Source: Methanothermococcus thermolithotrophicus DSM 2095 (GTDB lineage: Archaea > AGJL01 > Methanococci > Methanococcales > Methanococcaceae). Taken from it: DNA of 64,000 bases. The translations under genes were made by a program, and so were the position numbers. Positions 9,839 to 18,801 of the stretch are shown one piece after another. The notes beneath the pieces were generated by a model. The model ran no database searches. It had not been told where the DNA came from and worked only from the letters and a program-made list of their open reading frames with translations. The DNA lies in NCBI RefSeq assembly GCF_946463545.1, contig NZ_OX296583.1, forward strand, positions 124,001 through 188,000, in the 5' to 3' direction. Each line of letters opens with the position of its first letter. Position 1 is the first letter of the stretch.

Positions 9839-10519
9839 ATGACAGATAGGTTAAATGATTCAAAATCCTTAGTTAAGAAAGCCATTGACACTATTTCATC
9901 CATTAAAAATGAAGCTGAAAAATCAGTGCAACTACAGTCTTCCACTTCAGAAAAATCAAAAAAAACATATAAAGATGCAAAATCTGGAAAAATAGATATT
10001 GATGAATTTAGAAAGGCGGTTTATACCATTATAGAAGCTGACGACTATCTGTATAAAAAAGCTCCCCTTCACGAGTTAAACGATGAAGAAGCAAAGTCTT
10101 TTTGTAAATTAATAATGGATGCTCAAAAGCATCTCAACAACGTCTTAAAGGAATTCGGGTTTGAATTCGAGGAAGAAATCAACATCGATAAAAATGCACT
10201 ATACATAGTTGGAAACAAAAAACTTATGAAGAATTTAAAGGACATAGATCCTAACTTAAATGTCATATTTACAGAAGGGGTTTTAACCCCAGAGGATATG
10301 AAGGAAATAAATCCAAAAATTCCTGAAAAAGCCCTTGCAGGAATTAAAAAGAAATGTGAAATTATCAACAAACAGATATCAAAAACTATATCCAACATTA
10401 AACCTTCCAGAGTTATCGTAGTTGTTGAAGAAGGTAGTAGGGCCGATGAGTTAATATATTTAAGGGCCAAAGAATACTACAATGCAGAAAAGGTAAATTC
10501 AGAAGATATTTTTAATTAG
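9839..10519 (+). CDS. Conserved methanogen protein of unknown function (possibly DUF2100)
   Basis: A 226-residue soluble protein with no signal peptide or membrane segment. The N-terminal third is helical and lysine-rich (LVKKAIDTISSIKNEAEKS) and probably coiled-coil; the C-terminal half has alternating strands and helices, including LYIVGNKKLMKNLK and VIVVVEEGSRADELIYLRAK. I recognise it only as a methanogen-restricted family, possibly DUF2100. It lies downstream of ornithine cyclodeaminase and upstream of hisC, a neighbourhood I believe recurs in Methanococcus and which may hint at amino-acid metabolism. GCAGGGATATA precedes ATG 9839. No function is assigned. Confidence 0.75.
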   Translation: MTDRLNDSKSLVKKAIDTISSIKNEAEKSVQLQSSTSEKSKKTYKDAKSGKIDIDEFRKAVYTIIEADDYLYKKAPLHELNDEEAKSFCKLIMDAQKHLNNVLKEFGFEFEEEINIDKNALYIVGNKKLMKNLKDIDPNLNVIFTEGVLTPEDMKEINPKIPEKALAGIKKKCEIINKQISKTISNIKPSRVIVVVEEGSRADELIYLRAKEYYNAEKVNSEDIFN

Positions 10520-10592
10520 GTTAAATATTGGATTAAAAATTATTTTTTTATAGCGTCTGACACAATAAACTTAAATCTAATACGCCAAAATA

Positions 10593-10658
10593 TACCTACT
10601 CAACAAAGTTGAGTAGGTATCTGGTTTTGGAATCCAAACCTTTTTCTAAAAGGTTTGG
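10593..10658. repeat. Two adjacent perfect hairpins with 3-nt loops
   Basis: Bases 10593-10619 form a perfect 12-bp stem (TACCTACTCAAC, loop AAA). Bases 10634-10658 form a perfect 11-bp stem (CCAAACCTTTT, loop TCT). Both lie in the 184-base gap before hisC. Stem plus triloop matches the geometry of the dispersed elements, but the GGTGATTGAAC and GTAGCTC flanks are missing. They may be transcript-end hairpins of the upstream gene or members of a related repeat class. Confidence 0.75.
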
Positions 10659-10703
10659 TCTTATACTATAAATTTTTTAAATTTTAAAATTGCAGGTGAA
10701 ACC

Positions 10704-11816
10704 TTGATCGATGATAAAATAAGGGAAATAGTTAAACAGTTTAAACCATATGTTCCAGGGAAATCAAAGGAAGAGATAGCCAGAACTTATGGGATCAATC
10801 CAGATGAAATTATTAAATTGGGCTCAAATGAAAATCCTTGGGGATGTTCACCAAAAATTAAAGAAGAAATTTTAAAGGAAGTCCCAAAATTACACCAGTA
10901 CCCAGAACCTGTTAATCCAGAACTAATGAAAGAGTTAAGTAATTTTTTGAATGTTCCTGAAGAGAACATAATAGTCGGCGGAGATGGGGCTGACGAAGTA
11001 ATTGACAATATGATGAGAATTTTAATCGATGAAGGTGATGAGGTAATAATTCCAATCCCTACATTTACCCAGTACGCCATCTCTGCTAAAATACACGGTG
11101 CAAATATAAAATGGGCAAAGTACGATAAAGAAAAAGATTTTCAACTTGATGTAGATAGTGTTATGGACAACATCAACGAAAAAACGAAAATTATATTCCT
11201 GTGCACCCCAAACAACCCAACTGGAAATATTATTGATTCAAAGGATATTAAGAAGATTGTGGAATCCACAGATGCTCTTGTTGTAATCGACCACGCATAT
11301 ATTGAATATTCAAAAAAAGAACATGATTTAACTGATTGGGCTTTAAAATACGATAATGTCTTAGTTTTAAGGACGTTCTCAAAGGTATTTGGATTGGCAG
11401 GTCAGAGAATAGGCTATGGAGTAACCAGTAAAAAAATTGTAGACTACATGATGAGAATAAAACCAATATTTAGTTTAACCAGAGTTTCCCAGAGATGTGC
11501 AATAACGGCCTTAAGAGATACAGAATTCTTTGAAAAATGTGTAAAAGATGGTATTAAGAGCAGGGGCATGTTATACGATGGATTAAAGAAATTCAAAGAT
11601 TTAAAGGTTTACCCATCCGAGGCAAACTATCTTTTAGTTGAAGTCAAAAATGGGGTGAGCTCGACAGAATTTTCTAAGGAGCTGCTGAAGAGGGGAGTTA
11701 TTGTCAGAGATTGTAGTTCATTTGATGGATTGGAACCATACTATGTAAGAGTTTCAATTGGGACATTTGAAGAAAATGAGAGATTTTTGAAAATATTGGA
11801 AGAAATTGTTGAATAA
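10704..11816 (+). CDS. hisC: Histidinol-phosphate aminotransferase
   Basis: PLP-dependent class I/II aminotransferase (370 residues) interconverting imidazole-acetol phosphate and histidinol phosphate in histidine synthesis. Family marks are [10 protein letters not shown], the PLP-phosphate region [19 protein letters not shown], and the Schiff-base lysine in [19 protein letters not shown] sits near the C-terminus. The start is TTG 10704, with CAGGTGA five bases upstream; no in-frame ATG fits the family N-terminus. Some archaeal HisC enzymes also accept aromatic amino acids, which sequence alone does not settle. Confidence 0.93.
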   Translation: MIDDKIREIVKQFKPYVPGKSKEEIARTYGINPDEIIKLGSNENPWGCSPKIKEEILKEVPKLHQYPEPVNPELMKELSNFLNVPEENIIVGGDGADEVIDNMMRILIDEGDEVIIPIPTFTQYAISAKIHGANIKWAKYDKEKDFQLDVDSVMDNINEKTKIIFLCTPNNPTGNIIDSKDIKKIVESTDALVVIDHAYIEYSKKEHDLTDWALKYDNVLVLRTFSKVFGLAGQRIGYGVTSKKIVDYMMRIKPIFSLTRVSQRCAITALRDTEFFEKCVKDGIKSRGMLYDGLKKFKDLKVYPSEANYLLVEVKNGVSSTEFSKELLKRGVIVRDCSSFDGLEPYYVRVSIGTFEENERFLKILEEIVE

Positions 11817-12320
11817 TTTTTTACTTTCGCTTACGAAGTAAGCGACTTAAAACCTTCGATTTTAAGTTTTCTCACTCCGTTCAAAATGCAGTGAAATCGA
11901 AATCTCCGATTTCGAGCTACAAAACTCTTCGAGTTTTGTTCAAACCGAAGATTTTCGTCTAATTTTAACTTTTTTGATTTTAATTTTATAATATGATATC
12001 GAAACATTTATATATCCATTTAATAAATTTAATGAATGCTCTGAACTGATTTTATTACAGTATATCGGAAGTTTATATCCGATAAGTGAAGTAAAACAAG
12101 GAAATGATTGGCACGGCACAATAATTAACGTATTAGGGGTACCAGCGTAGTTCAAAATACCAGGGGGTCGCAAAATACTGCATAAAGAGAACAACAATTA
12201 AAAATGAAATAGTTCAGACTATTTAATATTATTAGGGGTGAGATCTGAAACAGATATGTATATGCACATATGATGTACAGGGGGCTATAACACAGCATAT
12301 GGGTGTAAGTGGTGAGGGAG
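11817..12320. repeat. Intergenic region: hairpin mosaic, then possible decayed coding sequence
   Basis: The left part (11827-11955) is dense with stems: TCGCTTAC-GAA-GTAAGCGA at 11827-11845, an imperfect CTTAAAA stem at 11846-11866, CGAAATC-TCC-GATTTCG at 11898-11914, then GAGCTAC and a 9-bp stem ACAAAACTC-TTC-GAGTTTTGT at 11919-11939, followed by GTTCAAACC. The right part (about 11990-12320) has no intact gene. One forward frame is open for about 52 codons and ends YPISEVKQGNDWHGTI, then INVLGVPA and a stop. A TATA-like TTTATATA lies near 12009-12016, so it may instead be promoter and leader for the surface operon. Confidence 0.6.
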
Positions 12321-12782
12321 ATGATTAAAAATACTGTTTTGATTTGTTTATTGATTGGGGTGATGTTAGCTGGATGTGTAGGGGTAAAGAAAGATGAACC
12401 ATTACCTACACAAACAATTTCCGCCCCAATACAGCCTTATACTGGTTATTTACACTCTGGTGAGAGTATAACCTTCACATATTGGCAACAAAATATTACA
12501 ATGACCTATCAATCCAGCCATCCAAAACATACCATAAAAGTTATTGTAAACGGGAAAGAACAGGCATTCGTAAAGGAAAGAAATGACAAAGAAGTAATAT
12601 ATTATGGTGTAAGTGTGGATTCAGTATCGGGACTACCATTTAAGAACCCTGAACTTCGTTTTGTAATTGAGCCTGTGAGATGGACTGAAAAATATGGAAA
12701 AACAGTTCCTATATATGGCGGGAACTGGAATGTTAGTGAAATATATTTTGAAGTTTTTATGAGAGGGATAACATATGAATAG
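12321..12782 (+). CDS. Predicted secreted lipoprotein of unknown function
   Basis: A 153-residue exported protein: from ATG 12321 (SD GGTGAGGG) the N-terminus is MIKNTVLICLLIGVMLAGCV with lipobox LAGC, so it is probably lipid-anchored on the outer face of the membrane. A GTG at 12309 would add four residues but overlaps the SD. The mature part is beta-rich with many Thr/Tyr/Ser residues and no recognised domain. It overlaps the start of the M6 protease gene by 8 bases, implying co-translation and perhaps a role as partner, anchor or inhibitor of that protease; this role is inference. Confidence 0.75.
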   Translation: MIKNTVLICLLIGVMLAGCVGVKKDEPLPTQTISAPIQPYTGYLHSGESITFTYWQQNITMTYQSSHPKHTIKVIVNGKEQAFVKERNDKEVIYYGVSVDSVSGLPFKNPELRFVIEPVRWTEKYGKTVPIYGGNWNVSEIYFEVFMRGITYE

Positions 12783-15663
12783 AAATAAATTATTGATTGC
12801 TCTACTGACTATTACGGCATTACTAACTGCTACTCAAATGGTTAGTGCTGTCCCAGCAGAACCTAGAACTCATAACTTAACTCAGCCAGATGGATCAATA
12901 ATTCAAGCAAAATTAGTAGGTGATGAACGGTTCTATGTATGGGAAACTACAAATGGTTACACCATTCTTAAAAATAAAGACGGTTATTGGGCATATGCTA
13001 TTAAGAAAGATGGTAAATTAGTTCCAAGTTCATATGTTGTTGGTAAATCCAATATGAACAAATATGGTGCAAAAGAGTACGACATATCTCAAAACTCATA
13101 TGATCTTACTAGACTAAATATTCAAAAACATCTACGCCCAGATAAAGATGTTATTGAACAAAATACATTTAAATCTCTTTCTTCATCAATAAGCACTCAA
13201 ACAAATTATCCATTAAAGTCATCAGCACAATTAACACCGTCATTAATAAATGGAACACAAAAAGCCATAGTAATTTTAATAGAATTCCAGGATGTAAAAC
13301 ATAATCCTAATAATACTCCAGCATATTATGAAAACATGTTATTTAATAAGAGTAATAACCTTAGTATGAATAGATATTATAATGAAGTTTCCTACGGTAA
13401 AGTAGATGTAGTTGGAAACGTGACTTATGTCTGGGTTACAAGTCAATATAATATGTCCTATTACTGGGATGATTATTATTGGTACATAGATGCCAAAAAT
13501 GGTCCAATATATGAGCTCGCTAGAGAAGCTGTTCAGTTAGCAGACCCATATATTAATTTCTCGCAATACGATACAGACGGGGACACTATTGTAGATCACC
13601 TTATAATAATCCATGCAGGATATGGACAAGAATTCAGTGGTAATAGTAGCGATATATGGTCACATAGATGGGTAATCCCTAATTGTACAACAGACGATGG
13701 AGTTTCAGCGTATGGATACACTATGCAATCTGAATATTCTCCAATGGGTACCTTTGCCCATGAATTTGGTCATGATCTCGGATTACCTGATTTATATGAT
13801 AAAGATGGTAGTTCTTCAGGTATTGGAAAATGGGGATTAATGGGCGCAGGTAGTTGGTTGGGTAATCCATCCGGAACTTACCCAGCACATTTATGTGCAT
13901 GGTCCAAGTATTTACTTGGATGGGTATCACCTATCTCAATAAATGGAACACAACACATTGAAATACCAGCGGTAGAATTGAACGACACTGTGTATATGTT
14001 GCTGGATAATCCATTTGGCCCTACTGATTGGGATATGTTTGGCAATGGAGTTGGCGAATACTTTTTAATAGAAAATAGACAAAAAATTGGATTTGATTCG
14101 TATCTTCCAGGTGAAGGGTTATTAATTTGGCATGTTGATGAGAGTGAACCAGGTAATTATAATGAAACCCATTATTTAGTAGACTTGGAAGAGGCTGATG
14201 GATATCAGGAATTGGAAAATGGATACGACAGGGGAAGCAGCACTGACCCTTGGTATTCAAACTTAACAGGATTTACCGATGTATCGAATCCAAATTCAAA
14301 TTTATACGATGGAACGAATAGTGGTGTCCGCGTAACTAATATAAGTGATTCAAGTGTAACAATGACTGCTGATTTAACGGTTTCATCCAATATTACAAAC
14401 ACATCCACGGGTCCTACCTATATAAACATGCTACCTTACGTGATTGACACATCAGGATACTATATATTGAACATAAGTAGCACAGGTATAAACAGTACTG
14501 CCATAACAATAACCGCTAATGATGTTGTACTAGACGGAAATGGACATGTTTTAGAAGGAATGGGGATTAACACCTCGTCCATATACTGGGAGTATCAGGA
14601 GGGTTACCTGGGTTATTCAGGAATCGATATTAGATATTGTAAAAACGTAACTATTAAGAATTTGGCGGTAATGAATTGGAGTGTAGGAATTGATTTTTAT
14701 GGTGTGGATAATAGCAAAATAGAAAATATAACTGTAAGCTCAAATGATTGTGGAATATCCCTCTGGGGTTCAAACAATAATACGCTAAGAAATAATACGA
14801 TGAACAATAATACTTACAATTTCATGTCGTGGAGTTGGGAAGGATATAACGATATAGATACATCAAATACCGTAGATGGAAAACCAATATACTACTTGGT
14901 AAATAAATCAAATCTTACCATAGATTCTTCAAGTAATGCTGGAACGGTTTATTTGATAGATTGTAAAAACATAACTGTTAAGGATCTGCATTTAGCGCAT
15001 AATGGATTTGGATTAAAGCTTTTAAGAACAAATGATTCAAAAATAGAAAATATAACTGTAAGCTCAAATGATTGGGGAATATTCCTTGACTGGAACTCAA
15101 ATAATAATATATTAACAAACATAACTGTAAGCTCAAATGATTGTGGAATATCCCTCTGGGGTTCAAACAATAATACGCTAAGAAATAATACGATGAACAA
15201 TAATACTTACAATTTCATGTCGTGGAGTTGGGAAGGATATAACGATATAGATACATCAAATACCGTAGATGGAAAACCAATATACTACTTGGTAAATAAA
15301 TCAAATCTTACCATAGATTCTTCAAGTAATGCTGGAACGGTTTATTTGATAGATTGTAAAAACATAACTGTTAAGGATCTGCATTTAGCGCATAATGGAT
15401 TTGGATTAAAGCTTTTAAGAACAAATGATTCAAAAATAGAAAATATAACTGTAAGCTCAAATGATTGTGGAATATCCCTCTGGGGTTCAAACAATAATAT
15501 ATTAACAAACATAACTGTAAGCTCAAACGATTACTGTGGGATACTCCTTGACTGGAACTCAAACAATAATATATTAACAAATAGCAATATAACGAATAAT
15601 TGGCATGGTTTGTACATTGGATGGGATTCAAATAATAACACAATTATTTCAATAACTTCTTGA
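12775..15663 (+). CDS. Secreted M6 (immune inhibitor A-like) metalloprotease with beta-helix domain; N-terminal part of a split protein
   Basis: A 962-residue exported protein: signal peptide at about 1-25 (ending MVSA), an M6 propeptide-like start (NLTQPDGSIIQAKLVGDE), then the catalytic domain with zinc motif HEFGHDLGLPDLYD at residues 329-342, GLMGAGSW and LLIWHVDE, all M6 hallmarks. From about residue 520 a NosD/right-handed beta-helix region follows, with NIT-V-SSND and SNNN-L-NN repeats. Residues from 652 contain a 131-residue-period duplication. The frame stops at TGA 15661, exactly where the beta-helix should continue; the missing continuation is in the next frame. The protein is thus probably truncated by a frameshift, or was one ~2000-residue chain. 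Confidence 0.85.
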   Translation: MNRNKLLIALLTITALLTATQMVSAVPAEPRTHNLTQPDGSIIQAKLVGDERFYVWETTNGYTILKNKDGYWAYAIKKDGKLVPSSYVVGKSNMNKYGAKEYDISQNSYDLTRLNIQKHLRPDKDVIEQNTFKSLSSSISTQTNYPLKSSAQLTPSLINGTQKAIVILIEFQDVKHNPNNTPAYYENMLFNKSNNLSMNRYYNEVSYGKVDVVGNVTYVWVTSQYNMSYYWDDYYWYIDAKNGPIYELAREAVQLADPYINFSQYDTDGDTIVDHLIIIHAGYGQEFSGNSSDIWSHRWVIPNCTTDDGVSAYGYTMQSEYSPMGTFAHEFGHDLGLPDLYDKDGSSSGIGKWGLMGAGSWLGNPSGTYPAHLCAWSKYLLGWVSPISINGTQHIEIPAVELNDTVYMLLDNPFGPTDWDMFGNGVGEYFLIENRQKIGFDSYLPGEGLLIWHVDESEPGNYNETHYLVDLEEADGYQELENGYDRGSSTDPWYSNLTGFTDVSNPNSNLYDGTNSGVRVTNISDSSVTMTADLTVSSNITNTSTGPTYINMLPYVIDTSGYYILNISSTGINSTAITITANDVVLDGNGHVLEGMGINTSSIYWEYQEGYLGYSGIDIRYCKNVTIKNLAVMNWSVGIDFYGVDNSKIENITVSSNDCGISLWGSNNNTLRNNTMNNNTYNFMSWSWEGYNDIDTSNTVDGKPIYYLVNKSNLTIDSSSNAGTVYLIDCKNITVKDLHLAHNGFGLKLLRTNDSKIENITVSSNDWGIFLDWNSNNNILTNITVSSNDCGISLWGSNNNTLRNNTMNNNTYNFMSWSWEGYNDIDTSNTVDGKPIYYLVNKSNLTIDSSSNAGTVYLIDCKNITVKDLHLAHNGFGLKLLRTNDSKIENITVSSNDCGISLWGSNNNILTNITVSSNDYCGILLDWNSNNNILTNSNITNNWHGLYIGWDSNNNTIISITS
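14728..15467 (+). repeat. Near-tandem 347-bp direct duplication within the beta-helix coding region
   Basis: Bases 14728-15074 and 15121-15467 appear identical over 347 bases (offset 393, a multiple of three, so the frame is kept). The unit encodes beta-helix coils, including CGISLWGSNNNTLRNN and YYLVNKSNLTIDSSS. Synonymous identity across the whole length points to a very recent duplication or gene conversion. Further shorter NITVSSND coils follow before the frameshift. Such units could expand or contract by recombination and change stalk length. Confidence 0.9.
15639..15662 (+). other. Frameshift junction splitting the surface protein
   Basis: The upstream frame ends ...SNNNTIISITS-stop at 15661. 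The downstream frame is open from 15639 (stop at 15636-15638) and reads HNYFNNFLNNSAN, the expected NosD-type beta-helix continuation, which runs on to GTDNDGDGIGDAPY. A single -1 shift (or one lost base) inside this window restores one chain, for example NNNTI joined to YFNNF. The only start codon available to the second frame is TTG at 15660, without an SD. No homopolymer run or classical slippery heptamer is present. Confidence 0.8.
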
Positions 15664-18600
15664 ACAATTCAGCGAATATATATGCAAACTATTATTCAAT
15701 AAATAGATTTTACTCACTGGATATGGTTAATTACACCTATGCTGGAAAATATTTCACAAACTACTTAGGAAACTACTATTCAGATTACAATGGAACAGAT
15801 AATGATGGAGATGGAATTGGGGACGCACCTTACAACATTTCAAACAACTATTATTATTTAATAAATAATCATATAACCAAAGACACAATACCGCCATATA
15901 TTGAAAATAAATTTAATGCATATGGGTATACAAAACATATATTATCGAATGCTTCAAACTCAATAGTTGAGTATCCAATAGACAACTATCCGTTAATTAT
16001 GCCGGTAGAGAATTATACGATCGGAAATATTGTCGAAACTACAAATACAACAAATCAACACATCGACTTGTTAGGAAACCTAACTTATAGAATTATAAAC
16101 GAAACAGAAAATATAACGACCTTTGAAATAACATTAATAGTAATAAATGATGGAAACTCGACTAGTAACGAGTTTAATACAACGATTTATGTAAACAATA
16201 ACTCAATAAAAACCGAAAGATTATCATTAAACGCAGGAGAATCAAAAGAAATTAAAATCAACTATACAACAAATTTAACAAATAATATTGAAATAAAAGC
16301 AATCATTGATACAAATAAAGAAGTTGATGAAGTTGATGAAAATAATAACATTATCATAAAAACCATAACATTCCCAGATGTTGGAATTACATGGGCATAC
16401 ATGCCAACAGCAGTAAAAATAAATGAAACCAAAGATTTAAGATTTGATTTAAGAAAAGATGGCTATGGAACTGTTGAAGCAAACTTAACAGTAAAATTAG
16501 ACGATAAAATAATACACAATGAGAAAATAACATTTAATGAATGGTATCACGATTATAGATACCGAGAACTACCAATAACATTTAACGAATCTGGAGCTCA
16601 TAACATTACAATAACCATAACTCCAATAGGGACAAAAGACAGAAATATGGCAGATAACACAAAAACTATAAGTGTTACAGTAAAAGAGGCAAAGGCAGAT
16701 ATTGAAAAAGTTTATGGATTACCATACAACAATATATTAAAGGCGGATGGAGAGTACTGGATAGATGTTCGCTACAATGTCTCAGTTCCAAGTTACTATA
16801 CAATTAAAATAAACACGACAAAAGGTATCCAAATAATTGGGGATTCTGAAAAAACAAGATACACTTGGAGACATGGATGGACATACTTCAAAATAAAAGC
16901 AGTGGATATTTCAAACAATGAAAGTATATCAATAGAGATATTTGACCATAACAACAAATTATTGGCAAATGAAACACTGACTGGTATAAAAATAACTGAC
17001 CATCCAGTTGAAATTAAATATTCAAACATAACTTACACAAATTCATCAGCGAATTTAACATTTAGAGTATTCAATACAACAGAATACGATATCGATAGGC
17101 ATGTTGAATATGTGGTAATGATTGGGGAACAAGGAAGGGTTTTAAAAGGAATTGAATATCTTACAGGATATCCACACGGATGTATTGAGCAAACAACATC
17201 ACCAATGGTTGCATCCATCTATGTTAAAAAATACTGTGATCAAAACAACATTTCAACAACCATTGACTTTGGTTCTAATGTAAATAATGGAATTGAGAGA
17301 TTAACAACCGGAACCAATAAACCAGAAGTAATCTCAAGTTATGAATACGCATGGGGACTTTGGGGAGCATCATATCCAAATCCAATCCATACAGGTTACG
17401 TGTTATATGGATTAACCACTGCAAAAATGAATGGTTATGATGTAAATATGACCCATATTGAAAATGGAGCCAGATATTTGGTAAATTCACAAAATGATGA
17501 TGGAAGCTGGAACACTGGTTGGACATACTATATGAGAGATGAATATTCAAGCAATGCATTAATAACAATAAGTTTGGCACAAACATACAACATAACAACC
17601 AATGAAACCCTAAAACAAGAAATATTCAATGCAACAAACAAATCAGTAAGATACTTAATCAGTCAAACTGTCTATGAAAACAACATCTACGACTTAGGAT
17701 TCAAAGCATGGGCATTATCAGAAGCATACAATATGGGAATTAACGATTCAGAAGTTAAAGAAGCATTAAACGAAACAATCATTGCGATAGGTAACTGGAA
17801 AAATGAACATAAGAATGATGAAGCCATCTCATTATTCAGAGGAACTTCAAGCTACAGCGTCTATGGTGTTGCATCAGAAAGTATTGCAGTAGCTTCAATT
17901 GGATGTCAAAAAGCAAATGGCATTATAAACAACAGTGAATATGGAACACTAAACAGCATGCTAATAAACATATACAGTAGATATGGAGGTTCAGGTTGGG
18001 GTTCAACAAAATCCACTGGCTTAGCATTAAGGGCATTAACTGAATCAGGAACTGCAACAAACACCAACAATATCCAAATAACGGTAAAAGTTGATGGAAA
18101 CGAAATAAATACAATAACTGTAAATGCAACAAATCCAAAATTCGTAGGAAAATACTACAACAACACACTCTTAACAAGCGGGAAACATGAAATAGCATTT
18201 GAATTTAGTGGAAGTTCCAAGATATTATGTGGAGCTCTAGTATCACAAACAACACCATATTCAATAGCAATAAAGAGTGATGGTAAGGATTATATCGACC
18301 CATTGGCAGAAGACTTTAACCTAACAATAACAACAACGAAAGCCATTGTTGGTAGGGAATTTAATGCAACATTTACCATAACTAACAAAGCTACTGAGCC
18401 TATTGAAGTAGGAATTATAAAAGTAAAATTACCAAAAGGAATGAATTACACAAACATGACAAAATACATGAATGAATCATATAGTATTAGCTTCAACTCA
18501 ACAACAAATGAAACAACACTATACATCTATCCTGAAATAGTAAAGGCATCAAGCAGTTTATCAATAACAATTCCATTAAATGTAACAGAAGAAAATGCGA

Positions 18601-18767
18601 ACGATATTGAAGCTGTATTCTACCCAATGTATAATGAAGAAACAATAGCTCCAGCAAAAGCAACAACAACCGTAATCCCAATAAGAAAAATGAATGTAGC
18701 ACTTCCAACAGGATGGGTAATGGATGTTGAAGAAAAAGAAGATAAAACAATAATAACCATTAAATAA
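15660..18767 (+). CDS. C-terminal part of the split surface protein: beta-helix end, CARDB-like domain, alpha-2-macroglobulin-type thioester domain
   Basis: A 1035-codon frame lacking a signal peptide and good ribosome site. In order: end of the beta-helix (about 1-120, with the NosD closing motif GTDNDGDGIGDAPY); a CARDB-like Ig domain (about 125-240, DTNKEVDEVDENNN); another beta domain; then about 480-870 an alpha/alpha-toroid resembling the thioester domain of alpha-2-macroglobulin/complement, with GCIEQTTSP at C508/Q511 and, later, GSGWGSTKSTGLALRAL. A final beta-sandwich like DUF11-type domains ends at a plain charged tail without membrane anchor. Cys-X-X-Gln thioesters bind surfaces or trap proteases covalently. 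Function here is inferred. Confidence 0.82.
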   Translation: MNNSANIYANYYSINRFYSLDMVNYTYAGKYFTNYLGNYYSDYNGTDNDGDGIGDAPYNISNNYYYLINNHITKDTIPPYIENKFNAYGYTKHILSNASNSIVEYPIDNYPLIMPVENYTIGNIVETTNTTNQHIDLLGNLTYRIINETENITTFEITLIVINDGNSTSNEFNTTIYVNNNSIKTERLSLNAGESKEIKINYTTNLTNNIEIKAIIDTNKEVDEVDENNNIIIKTITFPDVGITWAYMPTAVKINETKDLRFDLRKDGYGTVEANLTVKLDDKIIHNEKITFNEWYHDYRYRELPITFNESGAHNITITITPIGTKDRNMADNTKTISVTVKEAKADIEKVYGLPYNNILKADGEYWIDVRYNVSVPSYYTIKINTTKGIQIIGDSEKTRYTWRHGWTYFKIKAVDISNNESISIEIFDHNNKLLANETLTGIKITDHPVEIKYSNITYTNSSANLTFRVFNTTEYDIDRHVEYVVMIGEQGRVLKGIEYLTGYPHGCIEQTTSPMVASIYVKKYCDQNNISTTIDFGSNVNNGIERLTTGTNKPEVISSYEYAWGLWGASYPNPIHTGYVLYGLTTAKMNGYDVNMTHIENGARYLVNSQNDDGSWNTGWTYYMRDEYSSNALITISLAQTYNITTNETLKQEIFNATNKSVRYLISQTVYENNIYDLGFKAWALSEAYNMGINDSEVKEALNETIIAIGNWKNEHKNDEAISLFRGTSSYSVYGVASESIAVASIGCQKANGIINNSEYGTLNSMLINIYSRYGGSGWGSTKSTGLALRALTESGTATNTNNIQITVKVDGNEINTITVNATNPKFVGKYYNNTLLTSGKHEIAFEFSGSSKILCGALVSQTTPYSIAIKSDGKDYIDPLAEDFNLTITTTKAIVGREFNATFTITNKATEPIEVGIIKVKLPKGMNYTNMTKYMNESYSISFNSTTNETTLYIYPEIVKASSSLSITIPLNVTEENANDIEAVFYPMYNEETIAPAKATTTVIPIRKMNVALPTGWVMDVEEKEDKTIITIK
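17178..17192 (+). other. Predicted internal thioester motif GCIEQ
   Basis: Codons GGA TGT ATT GAG CAA encode Gly-Cys-Ile-Glu-Gln, matching the GC(G/L/I)EQ thioester of alpha-2-macroglobulins and complement C3/C4; bacterial versions commonly read GCLEQTTS, and here it is GCIEQTTSP. The Cys side chain and the Gln three residues later would form the bond. The motif is embedded in the right fold context, as GWGSTKSTGLALRAL occurs about 270 residues on. Confidence 0.78.
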
Positions 18768-18801
18768 ATATTTTCTTTTTTTAAATTTTGAGGTGAAATT
18801 A

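Noticed and set aside
11940-12197. 85-codon minus-strand frame upstream of the surface operon
   Set aside because: No ribosome site, low-complexity C-terminus and no protein-like pattern; the forward frame looks more protein-like, and neither is intact.
15371-15643. Minus-strand frames in the beta-helix repeats that recur at both repeat copies
   Set aside because: They repeat only because the coding repeat is duplicated; no start signals.
15640-15663. In-frame selenocysteine readthrough of the TGA at 15661
   Set aside because: The continuation of the protein is in another frame, so UGA readthrough would not restore it; no SECIS-like structure was recognised.
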